From NCBI RefSeq assembly GCF_014653945.1, contig NZ_BNAU01000005.1, positions 248,001 to 312,000 on the forward strand: DNA of 64,000 nt, read 5' to 3'. The DNA comes from Amycolatopsis deserti (GTDB lineage Bacteria; Actinomycetota; Actinomycetes; Mycobacteriales; Pseudonocardiaceae). Made by a program: the position numbers and the translations under genes. Of this stretch, positions 10,221-21,273 are shown one piece after another (within the stretch, counting starts at the first letter, position 1; each line of letters opens with the position of its first letter). Under the pieces are notes generated by a model. It saw only the letters and a program-made list of their open reading frames with translations. It was not told the origin of the DNA and searched no databases.

Positions 10221-11729
10221 TTACACCACGGCGAGCGGCAGGGCGGTCGGATGGACCGGCGCCGGCAGGTCCGACGCGCCGGTCAGGTAGGCGTCCACCG
10301 CGTGGGCCACCGAGCGGCCCTCGGCGATCGCCCAGACCACCAGCGAGGCGCCGCGGTGCGCGTCACCGCAGACGAACACGCCCGGCGCCTCGGTCTGCCA
10401 GTCCGGGCCGCACGAGATGGTGCCCCGGCGGGTCAGCGAGATGCCCAGGTCGTCGAGCAGCCGCATGTGCTCCACGCCCTCGAAGCCGATGGCGAACAGC
10501 ACCAGGTCGGCCGGGATCTCCTCGATCTCGTCCGACACCGGCAGCACCTCGCGGCGCCCGGTCTCCGGGTCCTTGACGACCTTGACCTTCTGCAGCTCGA
10601 TGGCGCGGACGTGCCCGTTCTCGTCACCCACGAACCGCCGCACGGCGACGCCGAACTTCCGCTCGCCGCCCTCCTCGTGCGCCGGGTAGGTGCGCAGCAC
10701 GTACGGCCACGTCGGCCACGGCGACCGGTCGTCGTCGCGGCTGGACGGCGGCATCGGGTACTGGTCCAGCTGGGTCACCGAGGCCGCGCCCTGGCGGATC
10801 GCGGTGCCGTAGGAGTCGGCGCCGGTGTCGCCACCGCCGATGATCACGACGTGCTTGCCGTGCGCGTGGATCGGCGACGGCCCGTCGCCCTCGCACTGCT
10901 TGTTGGCCGGCACCAGGTGCTCCATCGCCAGGTGGATGCCCTTGAGCTCGCGGCCCGGCGTGGTGGTGTCGTCCCGGCCGCGCAGCGCGCCCACCGCGAG
11001 CACGACCGCGTCGTAGCGCGCCCGCAGCTCCTCGACGGTGATGTCGACGCCGACCTCGCAGCCGGTGACGAACTGCGTGCCCTCCTTCTTGAGCTGGGCC
11101 AGGCGCTTGTCGAGGTGCTTCTTCTCCATCTTGAACTCGGGGATGCCGTAGCGGAGCAGCCCGCCGAGCCGGTCGTCCCGCTCGAAGATGGTCACGTCGT
11201 GCCCGGCGCGGGTGAGCTGCTGGGCGGCGGCGAGCCCGGCCGGGCCGGACCCGACCACGGCGACCCGCTGACCGCTGGCCACCTCGGCGACCTGTGGCTG
11301 GGCGAGGCCCAGCTCCCACGACTTCTCCGCGATCGTCGCCTCGACGCGCTTGATCGCGACCGGCCCGCCGGACAGCGGCGAGATGGACAGCGTGCAGCCC
11401 GCCTCGCACGGCGCCGGGCACAGCTTCCCGGTGAACTCCGGGAAGTTGTTGGTCGCGTGCAGCCGGTCGCTGGCCGCGGCCCAGTCCCCGCGGCGCACCA
11501 GGTCATTCCACTCCGGGATCAGGTTGCCCAGCGGGCAGCCGGAACCGGCCGAGTGGCAGAACGGGATGCCGCAGTCCATGCAGCGAGTGGCCTGGGTGCG
11601 CACCTGCTGGTCGCGCTCGGCCGGCTCGAGGTCGACGTAGACCTCGCGCCAGTCCTCGGCGCGGTGCTCCTTGGGGCGCTTGGGCGGCTCGACCCGCTCG
11701 TACTTCAGGAAGCCCTTGGGGTCAGCCAC
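10221..11729 (-). CDS. gltD: glutamate synthase (NADPH) small subunit
   Basis: 502 residues. The small subunit passes electrons from NADPH through FAD and [4Fe-4S] clusters to the large subunit. N-terminal iron-sulfur Cys pattern is present ([22 protein letters not shown]), then the FAD-binding [17 protein letters not shown] and NAD(P)-binding [15 protein letters not shown]ossmann motifs, and [20 protein letters not shown] near the end. The start overlaps the end of gltB by 8 nt, so the two are translationally coupled. Terminated by the hairpin at 10164-10202. Confidence 0.96.
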   Translation of the reverse strand: MADPKGFLKYERVEPPKRPKEHRAEDWREVYVDLEPAERDQQVRTQATRCMDCGIPFCHSAGSGCPLGNLIPEWNDLVRRGDWAAASDRLHATNNFPEFTGKLCPAPCEAGCTLSISPLSGGPVAIKRVEATIAEKSWELGLAQPQVAEVASGQRVAVVGSGPAGLAAAQQLTRAGHDVTIFERDDRLGGLLRYGIPEFKMEKKHLDKRLAQLKKEGTQFVTGCEVGVDITVEELRARYDAVVLAVGALRGRDDTTTPGRELKGIHLAMEHLVPANKQCEGDGPSPIHAHGKHVVIIGGGDTGADSYGTAIRQGAASVTQLDQYPMPPSSRDDDRSPWPTWPYVLRTYPAHEEGGERKFGVAVRRFVGDENGHVRAIELQKVKVVKDPETGRREVLPVSDEIEEIPADLVLFAIGFEGVEHMRLLDDLGISLTRRGTISCGPDWQTEAPGVFVCGDAHRGASLVVWAIAEGRSVAHAVDAYLTGASDLPAPVHPTALPLAVV

Positions 11730-14700
11730 GAGACGCCACCTCCATGATCGCCTCGTCGACGTCGCGCCCGGCGGCCTTGGCGGCCCTGGTCGCCTCCAGC
11801 ACGCGCTTGTAGTCGCGCGGCATGACCTTGGTGAAGCTCGCCGACCGGCGCGGCCAGTCGCCCAGCAGCGACGCGGCGACCGCCGAGCGGGTCAGTTCGT
11901 GGTGACGGGTCACGATGTCCTTCAACCAGTTCAGATCCTCGGGCTCGAGCGGGAGCAGCTCGACCATCTCGCGGTTGACGCTGCCCTCGTCGAGGTCGAG
12001 GACGTAGCCGATACCGCCGGACATGCCCGCGGCGAGGTTGCGGCCGGTCGGCCCGAGCACCACCGCGCGGCCGCCGGTCATGTATTCGAAGGCGTGGTCG
12101 CCCACGCCCTCGGCGACGACGGTGGCGCCCGAGTTGCGTACGCAGAACCGCTCGCCGACGTGCCCGCGCAGGAACATCTCCCCCGCGGTGGCGCCGTAGG
12201 CCAGCGTGTTGCCGGCGATGACCTGACGCTCGGCGGCGAACGTCGCGTCCGGGTGCGGCCGCACGATGATGCGGCCGCCGGACAGGCCCTTGCCGACGTA
12301 GTCGTTGGCGTCGCCCACCATCTCCAGCGTGACGCCGCGCGGCAGGAACGCGCCCAGCGACTGTCCCGCCGAGCCGACGAGCCGGATGTGGATCGTGCCG
12401 TCGGGCAGGCCCTCACCGCCGTAGCGGCGGGTGATCTCCGAGCCCAGCAGCGTGCCGACGGTGCGGTTGACGTTGCGCACCGGCAGTTCCAGCCGCACCG
12501 GGTGCGCGTCCTCCAGCGCCGCCTCGGACAGCTGGATGAGCGTGCGGTCCAGGGCGTGCTCGAGGCCGTGGTCCTGCTCGCGGATCTTGCGCCGTGCACC
12601 GCCGTACGGGGTCTCGGTCGGCATCTCGAAGATCGGCTTGAGGTCCAGGCCGCTGGCCTTCCAGTGGTCGACCGCCTCGTCGGTGTCCAGCACGTCGGCC
12701 CGGCCGATGGCCTCGTCCAGGGTGCGGAAGCCCAGCTCGGCCAGCAGCTCGCGGACCTCCTGCGCCACGAACTTGAAGTAGTTCACCACGTGCTCGGCCT
12801 GCCCCGTGTAGCGCTTGCGCAGCTCCGGGCTCTGGGTGGCGACCCCGACCGGGCAGGTGTCCAGGTGGCAGACGCGCATCATGATGCAGCCGGCCACGAT
12901 CAGCGGCGCGGTCGCGAAGCCGTACTCCTCGGCGCCGAGCAGCGCCGCGACCACGACGTCGCGGCCGGTCTTCATCGCGCCGTCGACCTGCACGGTGATG
13001 CGGTCGCGCAGCCCGTTCAGCATCAGGGTCTGCTGGGTCTCGGCCAGGCCGATCTCCCACGGCGTACCCGCGTGCTTGAGCGAGTTCAGCGGCGAGGCGC
13101 CGGTGCCGCCGTCGTGACCGGAGATCAGCACGACGTCGGCGTGCGCCTTCGACACACCCGCCGCGACCGTGCCGACGCCCAGCGAACTGACCAGCTTCAC
13201 GTGGATGCGGGCCTTTTCGTTGGCGTTCTTCAGGTCGTGGATCAGCTGCGCCAGGTCCTCGATCGAGTAGATGTCGTGGTGCGGCGGCGGCGAGATGAGA
13301 CCGACGCCCGGCGTGGAGTGCCGCGTGCGCGCGATCCACGGGTACACCTTGTTCGGCGGCAGCTGGCCGCCTTCGCCGGGCTTGGCGCCCTGCGCCATCT
13401 TGATCTGGATGTCGTCGGCGTTGACCAGGTACTCGCTGGTCACGCCGAACCGGCCGCTGGCGACCTGCTTGATCGCGCTGCGCCGCTCCGGGTCGTAGAG
13501 GCGCTCCGGGTCCTCGCCGCCCTCACCGGTGTTGGACCGGCCGCCGATGCGGTTCATCGCGATCGCGAGCGTCTGGTGCGCCTCGGCCGAGATCGAGCCG
13601 TAGGACATCGCGCCGGTGTTGAACCGCCTGCAGATCGACTCGACCGACTCGACCTCGTCGATCGGCACCGGCGTGCGGCCCTCCTTGCGGAACTTGAACA
13701 GCCCGCGCAGCGCGCCGCCCTCGCGGGACAGGCGGTGCACCTCTTCGGTGTAGCGGCGGTACACCTCGTCGCGGCGGGTCTTGCTGGCGTGCTGCAGCAG
13801 GAACACCGTCTCGGGAGTGAACAGGTGCAGCTCGCCCTCGCGGCGGTAGGCGTACTCGCCACCGGTGTCGAGGCGGCGGTGCACCCGGTCGGTCGGGTTG
13901 TCCGGGTAGGCCCGGCGGTGCCGGACCGCGACCTCCTCGGCGAGCACGTCGAGACCGACGCCGCCGAGCTTGGACACCGTGCCGGTGAAGTACTCGTCGA
14001 GCAGCTCCTGCGACAGCCCGAAGGACTCGAACACCTGCGCCGCGGTGTAGGCGCCGACGGTCGAGATGCCCATCTTGGACATGATCTTCAGGACGCCCTT
14101 GACCAGCGCGTTGACGTAGTTGCGCACGGCCTTGCGCGGCTCGATCCCGGTGATCGCGCCCTGGGCGATCATGTCCTCGATCGTCTCGAAGGCCAGGTAC
14201 GGGTTCACCGCCGCGGCGCCATAGCCGAGCAGCAGCGCGATGTGGTGGACCTCGCGGGCGTCCCCGCTTTCCACCACGAGCGCCACGCGCAGCCGCTCCT
14301 TGGTGCGCACCAGGTGGTGGTGCACCGCGGAGACCAGCAGCAGCGACGGGATCGGCGCCATCTTGTGGTCGGAGTCCCGGTCGGACAGCACCAGCGTGCG
14401 CGCGCCGGCCGCGATCGCCTCGGACGCCTCGCGGCGCACCCGCTCGATCGCCTCCGCCAGCGCCTTGCCGCCGCCGTCCACTTCGAACAGTCCGGATAGG
14501 ACGGTGCAGGCGAAGCCGGGCAGGTCGCCGTCGTCGTTGATGTGGATGAGCTTGGCCAGCTCGTCGTTGTCGATGACCGGGTACGGCAGCTGGATGTGCC
14601 GGCACGAGGCCGGGCCCGGGTCGAGCAGGTTGCGCTCGGGACCCATGATCCGGCTCATCGACGTGACCAGCTCTTCGCGGATCGCGTCCAGCGGCGGGTT

Positions 14701-16296
14701 GGTCACCTGCGCGAAGGCCTGCTTGAAGTAGTCGTAGAGCTGCCGCGACCGCTTGGACAGCACGGCGGGCGGCGTGTCGGTGCCCATCGAGCCCAGCGGC
14801 TCGGCGCCGTTGGCGGCCATCGGCGCGAGCAGGATCTTCAGCTCCTCCTCGGAGTAGCCGAAGGCGAGCTGACGGCGCAGCACCGAGTCGTGGCTCTGCG
14901 TGACGTGGTCGCGGTCGGCCAGGTCCGCCAGCTGCAGCAGACCGGCGTGCAGCCACTCCTCGTACGGGTGCTGCTGGGCCAGCTCCGACTTGATCTCGTC
15001 GTCGGCGACGATGCGGCCGGCCTCGGTGTCCACCAGGAACATGCGGCCCGGCTTGAGGCGGCCCTTGGCGACCACCTGGTCCGGCGGCACGTCCAGCACA
15101 CCGGCCTCGCTGGCCAGCACCACGCGGTCGTCGGCGGTGCGCCACCAGCGGCACGGGCGCAGGCCGTTGCGGTCCAGCACCGCGCCGACGAGCGTGCCGT
15201 CGGTGAAGGTGACGCACGCCGGGCCGTCCCACGGCTCCATCAGGCTCGCGTGGAACTGGTAGAACGCGCGGCGCCGCGGGTCCATGGTGGCGTGGTTCTC
15301 CCACGCCTCCGGGATCATCATCAGCACGGCGTGCGGCAGGCTGCGGCCGCCCAGGTGCAGCAGCTCGAGCACCTCGTCGAAGGACGCCGAGTCCGACGCC
15401 TCCGGCGAGCAGATCGGGTACAGCCGGGTCAGGTCGCCCGGGATCAGGCCCGACTCCAGCAGCGCCTCGCGGGCCCGCATGCGGTTGCGGTTGCCGCGGA
15501 TCGTGTTGATCTCACCGTTGTGCGCGACGAACCGGAACGGGTGCGCCAGCGGCCACGACGGGAACGTGTTGGTGGAGAACCGGCTGTGCACCAGGGCGAT
15601 CGCACTGGTCAGCCGGGGGTCGCGCAGGTCGCCGAAGAACGCCGGGAGCTGCTCGGGCGTGAGCATTCCCTTGTAGACCATGGTGCGCGCGGACAGCGAC
15701 GGGAAGTACGTGCCGCACTCGGCGACCACGCTCTCGTGCTCGACCCGCTTGCGCAGGCAGAAGGTGAGCCGGTCCAGCTCCAGGCCGGAGGGGCGGACAC
15801 CGTCGGCGTCCGGCTTGCCGGCCACGAACAGCATGGCGAAGTGCGGCATCACCGACCGCGCGGTGGGGCCGATGTCGGCGGCGTCGGCGTCGACCGGGAC
15901 CTCGCGCCAGCCCAGCACGTCGAGGCTCTCCTCGTCGGCCAGGCGCTCGATCAGCGCGACGGCCTTGCCGCGCGCCTCCTCCTCGGCGGGCAGGAACGCG
16001 ATGCCGGCGGCGTAGCGGTGGTGGCCCTGCGCGTCGGGTTCGGGCAGCTCGAAGCCGGCCTCCTCGCGGAGCAGCTGGTCGGGCAGCTGCACGAGGATCC
16101 CGGCGCCGTCGCCGGAGGTCGGCTCGGCGCCCGCGGCGCCCCGGTGGTCCAGGTTGATCAGCGCCGTCAGCCCGTCGGTGACGATGGCGTGCGTGCGGCG
16201 GCCCTGGATGTCGGCCACCATCGCCACACCGCAGGAATCCTGCTCCATGGCAGGGTCGTACAGGCCCTGCTTGCCCGGGTTGGCGGAGAAGATCAT
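11722..16296 (-). CDS. gltB: glutamate synthase large subunit
   Basis: 1524 residues, full family length. Makes two glutamates from glutamine and 2-oxoglutarate. A short propeptide precedes the class II glutaminase Cys ([13 protein letters not shown]; Cys22 becomes N-terminal after cleavage). Central FMN domain: [40 protein letters not shown] and [18 protein letters not shown]. The [3Fe-4S] Cys cluster is [15 protein letters not shown]. The C-terminal glycine-rich beta-helix domain is complete. First gene of gltBD. An AGGAGGT-like site (AAGGAGGTCCCCGC read on the minus strand) precedes the ATG. A possible GlnR half-site lies about 95 nt upstream. Confidence 0.97.
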   Translation of the reverse strand: MIFSANPGKQGLYDPAMEQDSCGVAMVADIQGRRTHAIVTDGLTALINLDHRGAAGAEPTSGDGAGILVQLPDQLLREEAGFELPEPDAQGHHRYAAGIAFLPAEEEARGKAVALIERLADEESLDVLGWREVPVDADAADIGPTARSVMPHFAMLFVAGKPDADGVRPSGLELDRLTFCLRKRVEHESVVAECGTYFPSLSARTMVYKGMLTPEQLPAFFGDLRDPRLTSAIALVHSRFSTNTFPSWPLAHPFRFVAHNGEINTIRGNRNRMRAREALLESGLIPGDLTRLYPICSPEASDSASFDEVLELLHLGGRSLPHAVLMMIPEAWENHATMDPRRRAFYQFHASLMEPWDGPACVTFTDGTLVGAVLDRNGLRPCRWWRTADDRVVLASEAGVLDVPPDQVVAKGRLKPGRMFLVDTEAGRIVADDEIKSELAQQHPYEEWLHAGLLQLADLADRDHVTQSHDSVLRRQLAFGYSEEELKILLAPMAANGAEPLGSMGTDTPPAVLSKRSRQLYDYFKQAFAQVTNPPLDAIREELVTSMSRIMGPERNLLDPGPASCRHIQLPYPVIDNDELAKLIHINDDGDLPGFACTVLSGLFEVDGGGKALAEAIERVRREASEAIAAGARTLVLSDRDSDHKMAPIPSLLLVSAVHHHLVRTKERLRVALVVESGDAREVHHIALLLGYGAAAVNPYLAFETIEDMIAQGAITGIEPRKAVRNYVNALVKGVLKIMSKMGISTVGAYTAAQVFESFGLSQELLDEYFTGTVSKLGGVGLDVLAEEVAVRHRRAYPDNPTDRVHRRLDTGGEYAYRREGELHLFTPETVFLLQHASKTRRDEVYRRYTEEVHRLSREGGALRGLFKFRKEGRTPVPIDEVESVESICRRFNTGAMSYGSISAEAHQTLAIAMNRIGGRSNTGEGGEDPERLYDPERRSAIKQVASGRFGVTSEYLVNADDIQIKMAQGAKPGEGGQLPPNKVYPWIARTRHSTPGVGLISPPPHHDIYSIEDLAQLIHDLKNANEKARIHVKLVSSLGVGTVAAGVSKAHADVVLISGHDGGTGASPLNSLKHAGTPWEIGLAETQQTLMLNGLRDRITVQVDGAMKTGRDVVVAALLGAEEYGFATAPLIVAGCIMMRVCHLDTCPVGVATQSPELRKRYTGQAEHVVNYFKFVAQEVRELLAELGFRTLDEAIGRADVLDTDEAVDHWKASGLDLKPIFEMPTETPYGGARRKIREQDHGLEHALDRTLIQLSEAALEDAHPVRLELPVRNVNRTVGTLLGSEITRRYGGEGLPDGTIHIRLVGSAGQSLGAFLPRGVTLEMVGDANDYVGKGLSGGRIIVRPHPDATFAAERQVIAGNTLAYGATAGEMFLRGHVGERFCVRNSGATVVAEGVGDHAFEYMTGGRAVVLGPTGRNLAAGMSGGIGYVLDLDEGSVNREMVELLPLEPEDLNWLKDIVTRHHELTRSAVAASLLGDWPRRSASFTKVMPRDYKRVLEATRAAKAAGRDVDEAIMEVASRG

Positions 16297-16388
16297 GCGG
16301 GGACCTCCTTCGTCGTCTCAATGCTCAGTTCGGAAAGTTCCCCCGGTACTGCTGCAGGGACGACGATGGCCCTTGGATTAGCGCGACC

Positions 16389-16404
16389 TTAACACCCAGG
16401 AAAC
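16389..16404. promoter_or_regulatory. possible GlnR half-site upstream of gltB
   Basis: On the + strand TTAAC (16389-16393), six bases, GAAAC (16400-16404) fits the gTnAC-n6-GaAAC half of the actinobacterial GlnR box. The expected second half six bases on (GCACC, GAGTG) fits poorly. The TAAGGT on the minus strand (16391-16386) is a possible -10 of gltB, so the site would overlap the promoter. Confidence 0.4.
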
Positions 16405-16574
16405 ATGACGGCACCCTCTCGGAGTGTGGATTTTCTCATCCGATCGGTAACGATCTGGCTGCGAGGAACGACGTCGTTCTTGATGGGCTGCCATCGGCGC
16501 CTTCGATCGAGCGTACGCGTCGCGCGATCCCATCAAGATTACGCGAGGATCCCGCCCCGGGGCCAGATTCGCCG

Positions 16575-16725
16575 GTGGTAGCGTTCCTCACGCTGGTCAG
16601 CGGCTTGCCGGCCAGTGACGCGGCGGCCGCGAAACCGGTGCGAACCCGGTGCTGTGCCGCAACTGTGATGACTCGGGTGCGCTCCGTGCACACCCGGTCG
16701 AGCCAGGTCGCCTGCCGCCGCGCCG
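16575..16725 (+). ncRNA. cobalamin (B12) riboswitch
   Basis: The conserved core of the AdoCbl-type aptamer is plain: ACCGGTGCGAACCCGGT (16634-16650) forming the P4-like arm, GCTGTGCCGCAACTGTGA (16651-16668), a hairpin CGGGTGCGCTCCGTGCACACCCG (around 16674-16696, quoted in part by position), and the B12 box AGCCAGGTCGCCTGCC (16701-16716). The boundaries are approximate. The B12 importer gene starts 95 nt later. A self-complementary ACGGGGCCCCGT near 16779-16790 and the region before the Shine-Dalgarno may form the expression platform, probably switching translation or termination when B12 is plentiful. Confidence 0.93.
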
Positions 16726-16819
16726 ACGCCTTTCGCCCCCGGCTCAGGGGTGCGGCGTCCGTAACGCCTGGGTGCGGGACGGGGCCCCGTGACGCCGGCC
16801 GGAAACCCGAGGTTTTCTT

Positions 16820-17743
16820 GTGTTCCGTCGTTTCGCACCGTTGTTCGCGGTCCTGCTGGTCCTGACCGGGTGCGCCACCCGGCCGTCCGAGGACTCGGCC
16901 GCGCCGCCCGAAACCGAGGGCGCGTTCCCGGTCACGGTCGCCGCGCCCGGCGCCCCGCCCGTGACGCTCGACAAGCAGCCGCAACGGATCGTGTCGCTGT
17001 CGCCGTCGGCCACCGAGACGTTGTTCGCCCTGGGCGCGGGTCCGCAGGTGGTCGCCGTCGACTCCGCGTCCGACTACCCCGCTCAGGCGCCGCGCACGCA
17101 GCTGTCCGGCCTGAGCCCGGACCCCGAGGCGATCGCCGCCTACCGGCCCGACCTCGTCGTGGTCTACGCCGACACCACCGGCCTGGCCGACGCACTGGCC
17201 CGGACCGGCACCAAGACCCTGGTGATGCCCGACGCGAAGACGCTCGAGGACGCCTACACGCAGTTCGAGGTGCTGGGCAAGGCGACCGGGCACCAGGCCG
17301 AGGGCGAGAGCCTGGCCCGGCAGACGCGCGACGACATCGACAAGATCGTCTCGGACACGCCGAAGCGGTCGCAGACCTACTACTGGGAGCTGGACCAGAC
17401 GTTCTACAGCGTGACCTCGGCGACCTTCATCGGCCAGGTGCTCACCCGGTTCGGTCTCACCAACATCGCCGACGGCACCGATCCGAACGCCTCCGGCGGT
17501 TACCCCCAGCTGTCGGCCGAACGCATCCTGCAGTCCGACCCGGACCTGATCTTCCTCGCGGACAGCAAGTGCTGCGGGCAGAACGCCCAGACGGTGGCCG
17601 CGCGGCCGGGGTGGAACACGTTGACCGCCGTGCAACACGGGCACGTGATCGCGCTCGACGACGACATCGCCTCCCGGTGGAGCCCGCGGATCGTCGAGCT
17701 CGTCCGCGCCGTCGCCGACGCGGTCGCCAAGACCGGTGCCTGA
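16820..17743 (+). CDS. btuF: B12 ABC transporter, substrate-binding lipoprotein
   Basis: 307 residues, GTG start with CGAGG about 7 nt upstream. A lipoprotein signal ends in LLVLTGCATRP (lipobox L-T-G-C). The BtuF/FhuD-like fold is shown by PQRIVSLSPSATETLFALGA, the loop SDYPAQAPRTQLSGLSPDPE, and YRPDLVVVYAD. The B12 riboswitch directly upstream decides between cobalamin and iron-siderophore specificity in favour of cobalamin. Likely anchored outside the membrane and delivering ligand to the permease encoded next, whose start overlaps by 8 nt. The CC in DSKCCGQNAQT is unusual and may form a disulfide or bind the ligand. Confidence 0.88.
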   Translation: MFRRFAPLFAVLLVLTGCATRPSEDSAAPPETEGAFPVTVAAPGAPPVTLDKQPQRIVSLSPSATETLFALGAGPQVVAVDSASDYPAQAPRTQLSGLSPDPEAIAAYRPDLVVVYADTTGLADALARTGTKTLVMPDAKTLEDAYTQFEVLGKATGHQAEGESLARQTRDDIDKIVSDTPKRSQTYYWELDQTFYSVTSATFIGQVLTRFGLTNIADGTDPNASGGYPQLSAERILQSDPDLIFLADSKCCGQNAQTVAARPGWNTLTAVQHGHVIALDDDIASRWSPRIVELVRAVADAVAKTGA

Positions 17744-18764
17744 CACCCGCACCCGGCTGCGAGCCCCGGTCCTGCTCGCCGGGCTCGTGGTGCTCGTGGC
17801 CGTCCTGGTGTTCGCCGTGCTCGTCGGCGCGAGCGATCTGGGCTGGCAGCGGGTGCTCGCGGAGATCTGGGCGCAGGTCACCGGCGGGCAGTCGCCGCTG
17901 TCGGCGCGGGAGGCCGCGATCGTGTGGCAGCTGCGGGTGCCGCGGGTGCTGCTCGCGGGCCTCGTCGGCGCCGCGCTCGCGGTGTCCGGGGCGACGTTCC
18001 AGGGCGTGTTCCGCAACCCGCTGGCCGACCCGTACCTGCTGGGCGCGGCGGCCGGGGCGGGCATGGCGGCCACGCTGGTCGTGGTGCTCGCCCCGGCGGT
18101 CAGCGGGTGGGTCGTCGGCCCGCTGCCGCTGGCCGCGTTCGCCGGGGCGCTCGGCGGGGTCGGGCTGAGCTGGGTGGTGGGCCGGTCGGCCGGGGGCACC
18201 ACGAGCACGCTGCTGCTGGCCGGGGTCGCGGTGGCGTCGTTCCTCACCGCGATCCAGACGTTCGCGCAGCAGCTGAACACGGAGACGATCCGGCAGGTCT
18301 ACACGTGGATGCTGGGCGGGCTCAACGTGAGCGGGTGGCGTGAGGTCCTGATCGCGGTGCCGTACGTGGCGGTCGCGGCGGTCGTGCTGTGCCTGTCCGC
18401 GCGGCTGCTCGACGTGCTCGCGCTCGGGGACGCGGAGGCGGCGTCACTGGGCCTGCGGCCGGGCCGGATCCGGCTGGTCGTGCTGGCGGCGGCGTCGCTG
18501 GCGACCGCGGCCGCGGTGTCGGTGAGCGGGCTGATCGGGTTCGTCGGGATCGTGGTGCCGCACGTGGTGCGGATGCTCGCCGGGGCCAGCTACCGGGTGG
18601 TGATCCCGCTGTCGCTGGTCGGCGGTGCGGCGTTCCTGGTGCTGGCCGACCAGCTGGCGCGCACGATCATGCCGGGTGAACTGCCGCTGGGTGTGGTCAC
18701 CGCGTTCACCGGCGCGCCGTTCTTCGCCTGGATCCTGCGCTCGTCGCGGAGGAGGTTCTCGTGA
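17736..18764 (+). CDS. btuC: B12 ABC transporter, FecCD-type permease
   Basis: 342 residues, GTG start overlapping btuF by 8 nt. FecCD/BtuC-family membrane protein with about ten helices. Family signatures: LRVPRVLLAGLVGAALAVSG, GATFQGVFRNPLADPYLLG, WMLGGLNVSGW, ARLLDVLALGDAEAASLG (coupling helix towards the ATPase) and GFVGIVVPHVVRMLAG. Works as a homodimer with the ATPase encoded by the next gene. Specificity for cobalamin is inferred from the riboswitch. Confidence 0.9.
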   Translation: MPDTRTRLRAPVLLAGLVVLVAVLVFAVLVGASDLGWQRVLAEIWAQVTGGQSPLSAREAAIVWQLRVPRVLLAGLVGAALAVSGATFQGVFRNPLADPYLLGAAAGAGMAATLVVVLAPAVSGWVVGPLPLAAFAGALGGVGLSWVVGRSAGGTTSTLLLAGVAVASFLTAIQTFAQQLNTETIRQVYTWMLGGLNVSGWREVLIAVPYVAVAAVVLCLSARLLDVLALGDAEAASLGLRPGRIRLVVLAAASLATAAAVSVSGLIGFVGIVVPHVVRMLAGASYRVVIPLSLVGGAAFLVLADQLARTIMPGELPLGVVTAFTGAPFFAWILRSSRRRFS

Positions 18765-19537
18765 CCGCGTTGTCGTTGCGCTCGGTGCGCGCCGGGTACG
18801 GCGATCGCCCGGTGGTGCACGGGGTTTCGGTGAATGTGCCGGCAGGCGGGTGGCTGGCTGTCGTCGGGCCGAACGGGGCCGGGAAGTCCACTTTGCTCAA
18901 AGCCGTGGCCGGACTCCTACCGCCACACGGGGAAGTGCTCATCGACGGCCGGAGCCGGTTGCCGCGCAGGGAACTCGCGCGGATCGTCGGGTACGCGCCG
19001 CAGGACCCGGCGGTGCCCGTGGGGTTGACGGTGACCGACTACGTGCTGCTCGGCCGGACACCGCACCTGGGTTTGCTGGCGCGGGAAAGCCGGGCCGATC
19101 TGTCCATTGTGGAGGAGGTGCTGGCGCGGCTGGACCTGAGCGCGCTGGCCGGCCGCCGGATGGACACGCTCTCCGGCGGCGAACGGCAGCGCGCGGTGCT
19201 GGCGCGGGTGCTGGCCCAGCGGGCGAGCCTGCTGCTGCTCGACGAGCCGACGACGGGCCTGGACATCGGCCACGCGCAGGCGCTGCTGGAGCTGATCGAC
19301 CGGCTGCGGCACGAGGACGGCATCACCGTGGTGTCGACCCTGCACGACCTGACGTTCGCCGCGCAGTACGCCGACCAGTTGCTCCTGCTCGACGGCGGCC
19401 GCCCGGTCGCGGCCGGACCACCCGCGCAGGTGCTCACCGCGGAGGCTCTGGCGCAGCACTACGGCGCGGCGGCGGAGGTGCGGATGAGCGATCGCGGCGA
19501 ACTGGCGGTGCTGCCGATCCGCCCGGCGCGCCCCTGA
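18761..19537 (+). CDS. btuD: B12 ABC transporter, ATP-binding protein
   Basis: 258 residues, GTG start in a GTGA overlap with btuC. All ATPase motifs are present: Walker A VVGPNGAGKSTLLKAV, Q-loop YAPQDPAVPVGLTV, ABC signature DTLSGGERQRAVLARVLAQ, Walker B LLLLDEPTTGLD, and switch His in STLHDLTFAA. The family is the FepC/BtuD branch. Last gene of the riboswitch-led operon and followed at once by an intrinsic terminator. Confidence 0.92.
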   Translation: MTALSLRSVRAGYGDRPVVHGVSVNVPAGGWLAVVGPNGAGKSTLLKAVAGLLPPHGEVLIDGRSRLPRRELARIVGYAPQDPAVPVGLTVTDYVLLGRTPHLGLLARESRADLSIVEEVLARLDLSALAGRRMDTLSGGERQRAVLARVLAQRASLLLLDEPTTGLDIGHAQALLELIDRLRHEDGITVVSTLHDLTFAAQYADQLLLLDGGRPVAAGPPAQVLTAEALAQHYGAAAEVRMSDRGELAVLPIRPARP

Positions 19538-19557
19538 CCCGGTCCGCCGGGTTTTTT
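19537..19557 (+). terminator. intrinsic terminator of btuFCD
   Basis: Six-base-pair stem ACCCGG (19537-19542) and CCGGGT (19547-19552) with a TCCG loop, running straight into a T tract (19552-19557). It begins at the btuD stop codon. Confidence 0.8.
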
Positions 19558-19664
19558 GACCTTACCCCCGGGGCAAAGCCGACGATGTCGTCCGGGTAAC
19601 TGGCACAACAGGCCGGGGGTGGGAGCGTGCTGCACGACAGCTGCTTGGATGCGGGGTCAGCGTC

Positions 19665-20444
19665 GTGATCGGGATCCGTGACGGCGCGTTCCTGGCCGCT
19701 GCCGGCGTACTCGCCGGACTGATCGGCACCGCGGGCGGCATCACCTCGTTGATCTCCTACCCCGTTCTGCTCATGGCGGGGCTTCCTGCCCTGTCGGCGA
19801 ACGTCACCAACCTCGTTGCCGGCGTGGGGTGTTGGCCTGGCGCGGCTCTTGTCTCCCGACCCGAGCTGGTGGGCCACGGGCCATGGCTGCGTCGCTGGGT
19901 CCCGCTGTCCGCTCTCGGCGGTGCGGCGGGCACGGTGCTGTTGCTCTGCACTCCGACCGGGGTGTTCGCTCACGTCGTGCCGTTCCTGGTGCTCATCGGC
20001 TCGCTGACGTTACTTGCGCAGCCCCGGCTCACCGCTGTGCACCAGCGATACCGGCACCGCCGTCCATCCGGGGATCGCGCGGTGATCCTCCCGCTCGGGC
20101 TGATCGCGCTGTCGGTGTACGGCGGCTACTTCGGTGCCGGCTCTGGTGTCATGATCCTCGCGCTCCTCATGGTCACCGTCGAACTGCGCCTCGCCGCCGC
20201 CAACGCCTTGAAGAACATGCTCATCGGTGCCCCCGCCCTGATTTCGGCCGCATCGTTCGCCGCTTTCGGCCCCGTCGACTGGATGGCCGCGGCGCCCCTT
20301 GGCCTGGGCATGTTCGTCGGTTCGACGCTGGGACCACGCATCGCCCGGCGTCTGCCGGCTGCCAGTCTGCGCCGGATGGTCGCGGTGATCGGCATCGCGT
20401 TGGCGATCCACCTGTGGATCACCGCGCACGGCCTGATCACCTAG
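19665..20444 (+). CDS. TauE/SafE-family membrane permease
   Basis: 259 residues, GTG start, about eight membrane segments. The two half-repeats of the TauE/SafE (DUF81) family are visible: [20 protein letters not shown] with [20 protein letters not shown], and in the second half [19 protein letters not shown] with [19 protein letters not shown]. Members move sulfite, sulfonates or other organic anions; the substrate here is not indicated by neighbours. Base composition is a little less GC-rich than the btu genes. Monocistronic. Confidence 0.88.
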   Translation: MIGIRDGAFLAAAGVLAGLIGTAGGITSLISYPVLLMAGLPALSANVTNLVAGVGCWPGAALVSRPELVGHGPWLRRWVPLSALGGAAGTVLLLCTPTGVFAHVVPFLVLIGSLTLLAQPRLTAVHQRYRHRRPSGDRAVILPLGLIALSVYGGYFGAGSGVMILALLMVTVELRLAAANALKNMLIGAPALISAASFAAFGPVDWMAAAPLGLGMFVGSTLGPRIARRLPAASLRRMVAVIGIALAIHLWITAHGLIT

Positions 20445-20490
20445 CCGACGTCGCTCCCTCCGACAACTAGAACCTGTTACAGTCGGCCGC

Positions 20491-21273
20491 ATGATCCTCG
20501 ATCGTTTCCGCGTGACCGGCAAAGTCGCCGTCGTCACCGGGGCCGGGCGCGGTATCGGCGCGGGAGCCGCCGTCGCGCTCGCCGAAGCCGGTGCGGACGT
20601 GGTGATCTCCTCCCGCACGAAGACCGACCTGGACGCCGTCGCCGCCCGGGTCGCCGAAACCGGGCGGCGCGCGCACGTCATACCGGCCGACCTCAGCGAT
20701 CCCACGGCCGCCGCCGCGCTCGCGCAGGCCGCGGTCGGCGAGTTCGGCCGGGTCGACATCGTGGTCAACAACGTCGGCGGCACCTATCCCCGGCCGCTGC
20801 TGGACACCACCCCCGAGTTCCTGGAAGAGGCCTTCCGGTTCAACGTCTCGACCGCGCACGCGCTCACCACCGCCGCCGTGTCGCTGATGACCGACGGCGG
20901 CGCGGTCGTGAACATCTCCTCGAACATGGGCCGCGTCGCCGGGCGAGGGTTCGCCGCCTACGGCACCGCCAAGGCCGCTCTCGCCCACTACACGCGCCTG
21001 GCGGCCTACGACCTCGCGCCGCGCATCCGGGTCAACGCGATCGCTGTCGGGTCGGTGGCGACCTCCGCGCTGGAGGTCGTGGTCAACAACCCGGAGATCA
21101 AGGCCAAGATGGAAGCGGGCACGCCGCTGCGCCGGCTCGGCGAGGTCGAAGACATCGCCGCCGCGATCGTCTACCTGGCCTCGCCCGCCGGCGCGTTCGT
21201 CACGGGGAAGGTGCTGGAAGTGGACGGTGGACTGCAGGCGCCCAACCTCGAACTCGGATTGCCGGACCTGTGA
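20491..21273 (+). CDS. SDR-family oxidoreductase
   Basis: 260 residues, classical short-chain dehydrogenase/reductase. Seen: NAD(P)-binding [13 protein letters not shown], adenine-site DLSD, NNVGGTY, the catalytic Ser in NISSNMGR and the YGTAKAAL Tyr-Lys pair, and the C-terminal [16 protein letters not shown]. Resembles 7-alpha-hydroxysteroid or 3-oxoacyl-ACP type enzymes. Its stop overlaps the GTG of the next dehydrogenase, so the two should act in one pathway, perhaps on a terpenoid, steroid or keto acid. Confidence 0.88.
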   Translation: MILDRFRVTGKVAVVTGAGRGIGAGAAVALAEAGADVVISSRTKTDLDAVAARVAETGRRAHVIPADLSDPTAAAALAQAAVGEFGRVDIVVNNVGGTYPRPLLDTTPEFLEEAFRFNVSTAHALTTAAVSLMTDGGAVVNISSNMGRVAGRGFAAYGTAKAALAHYTRLAAYDLAPRIRVNAIAVGSVATSALEVVVNNPEIKAKMEAGTPLRRLGEVEDIAAAIVYLASPAGAFVTGKVLEVDGGLQAPNLELGLPDL

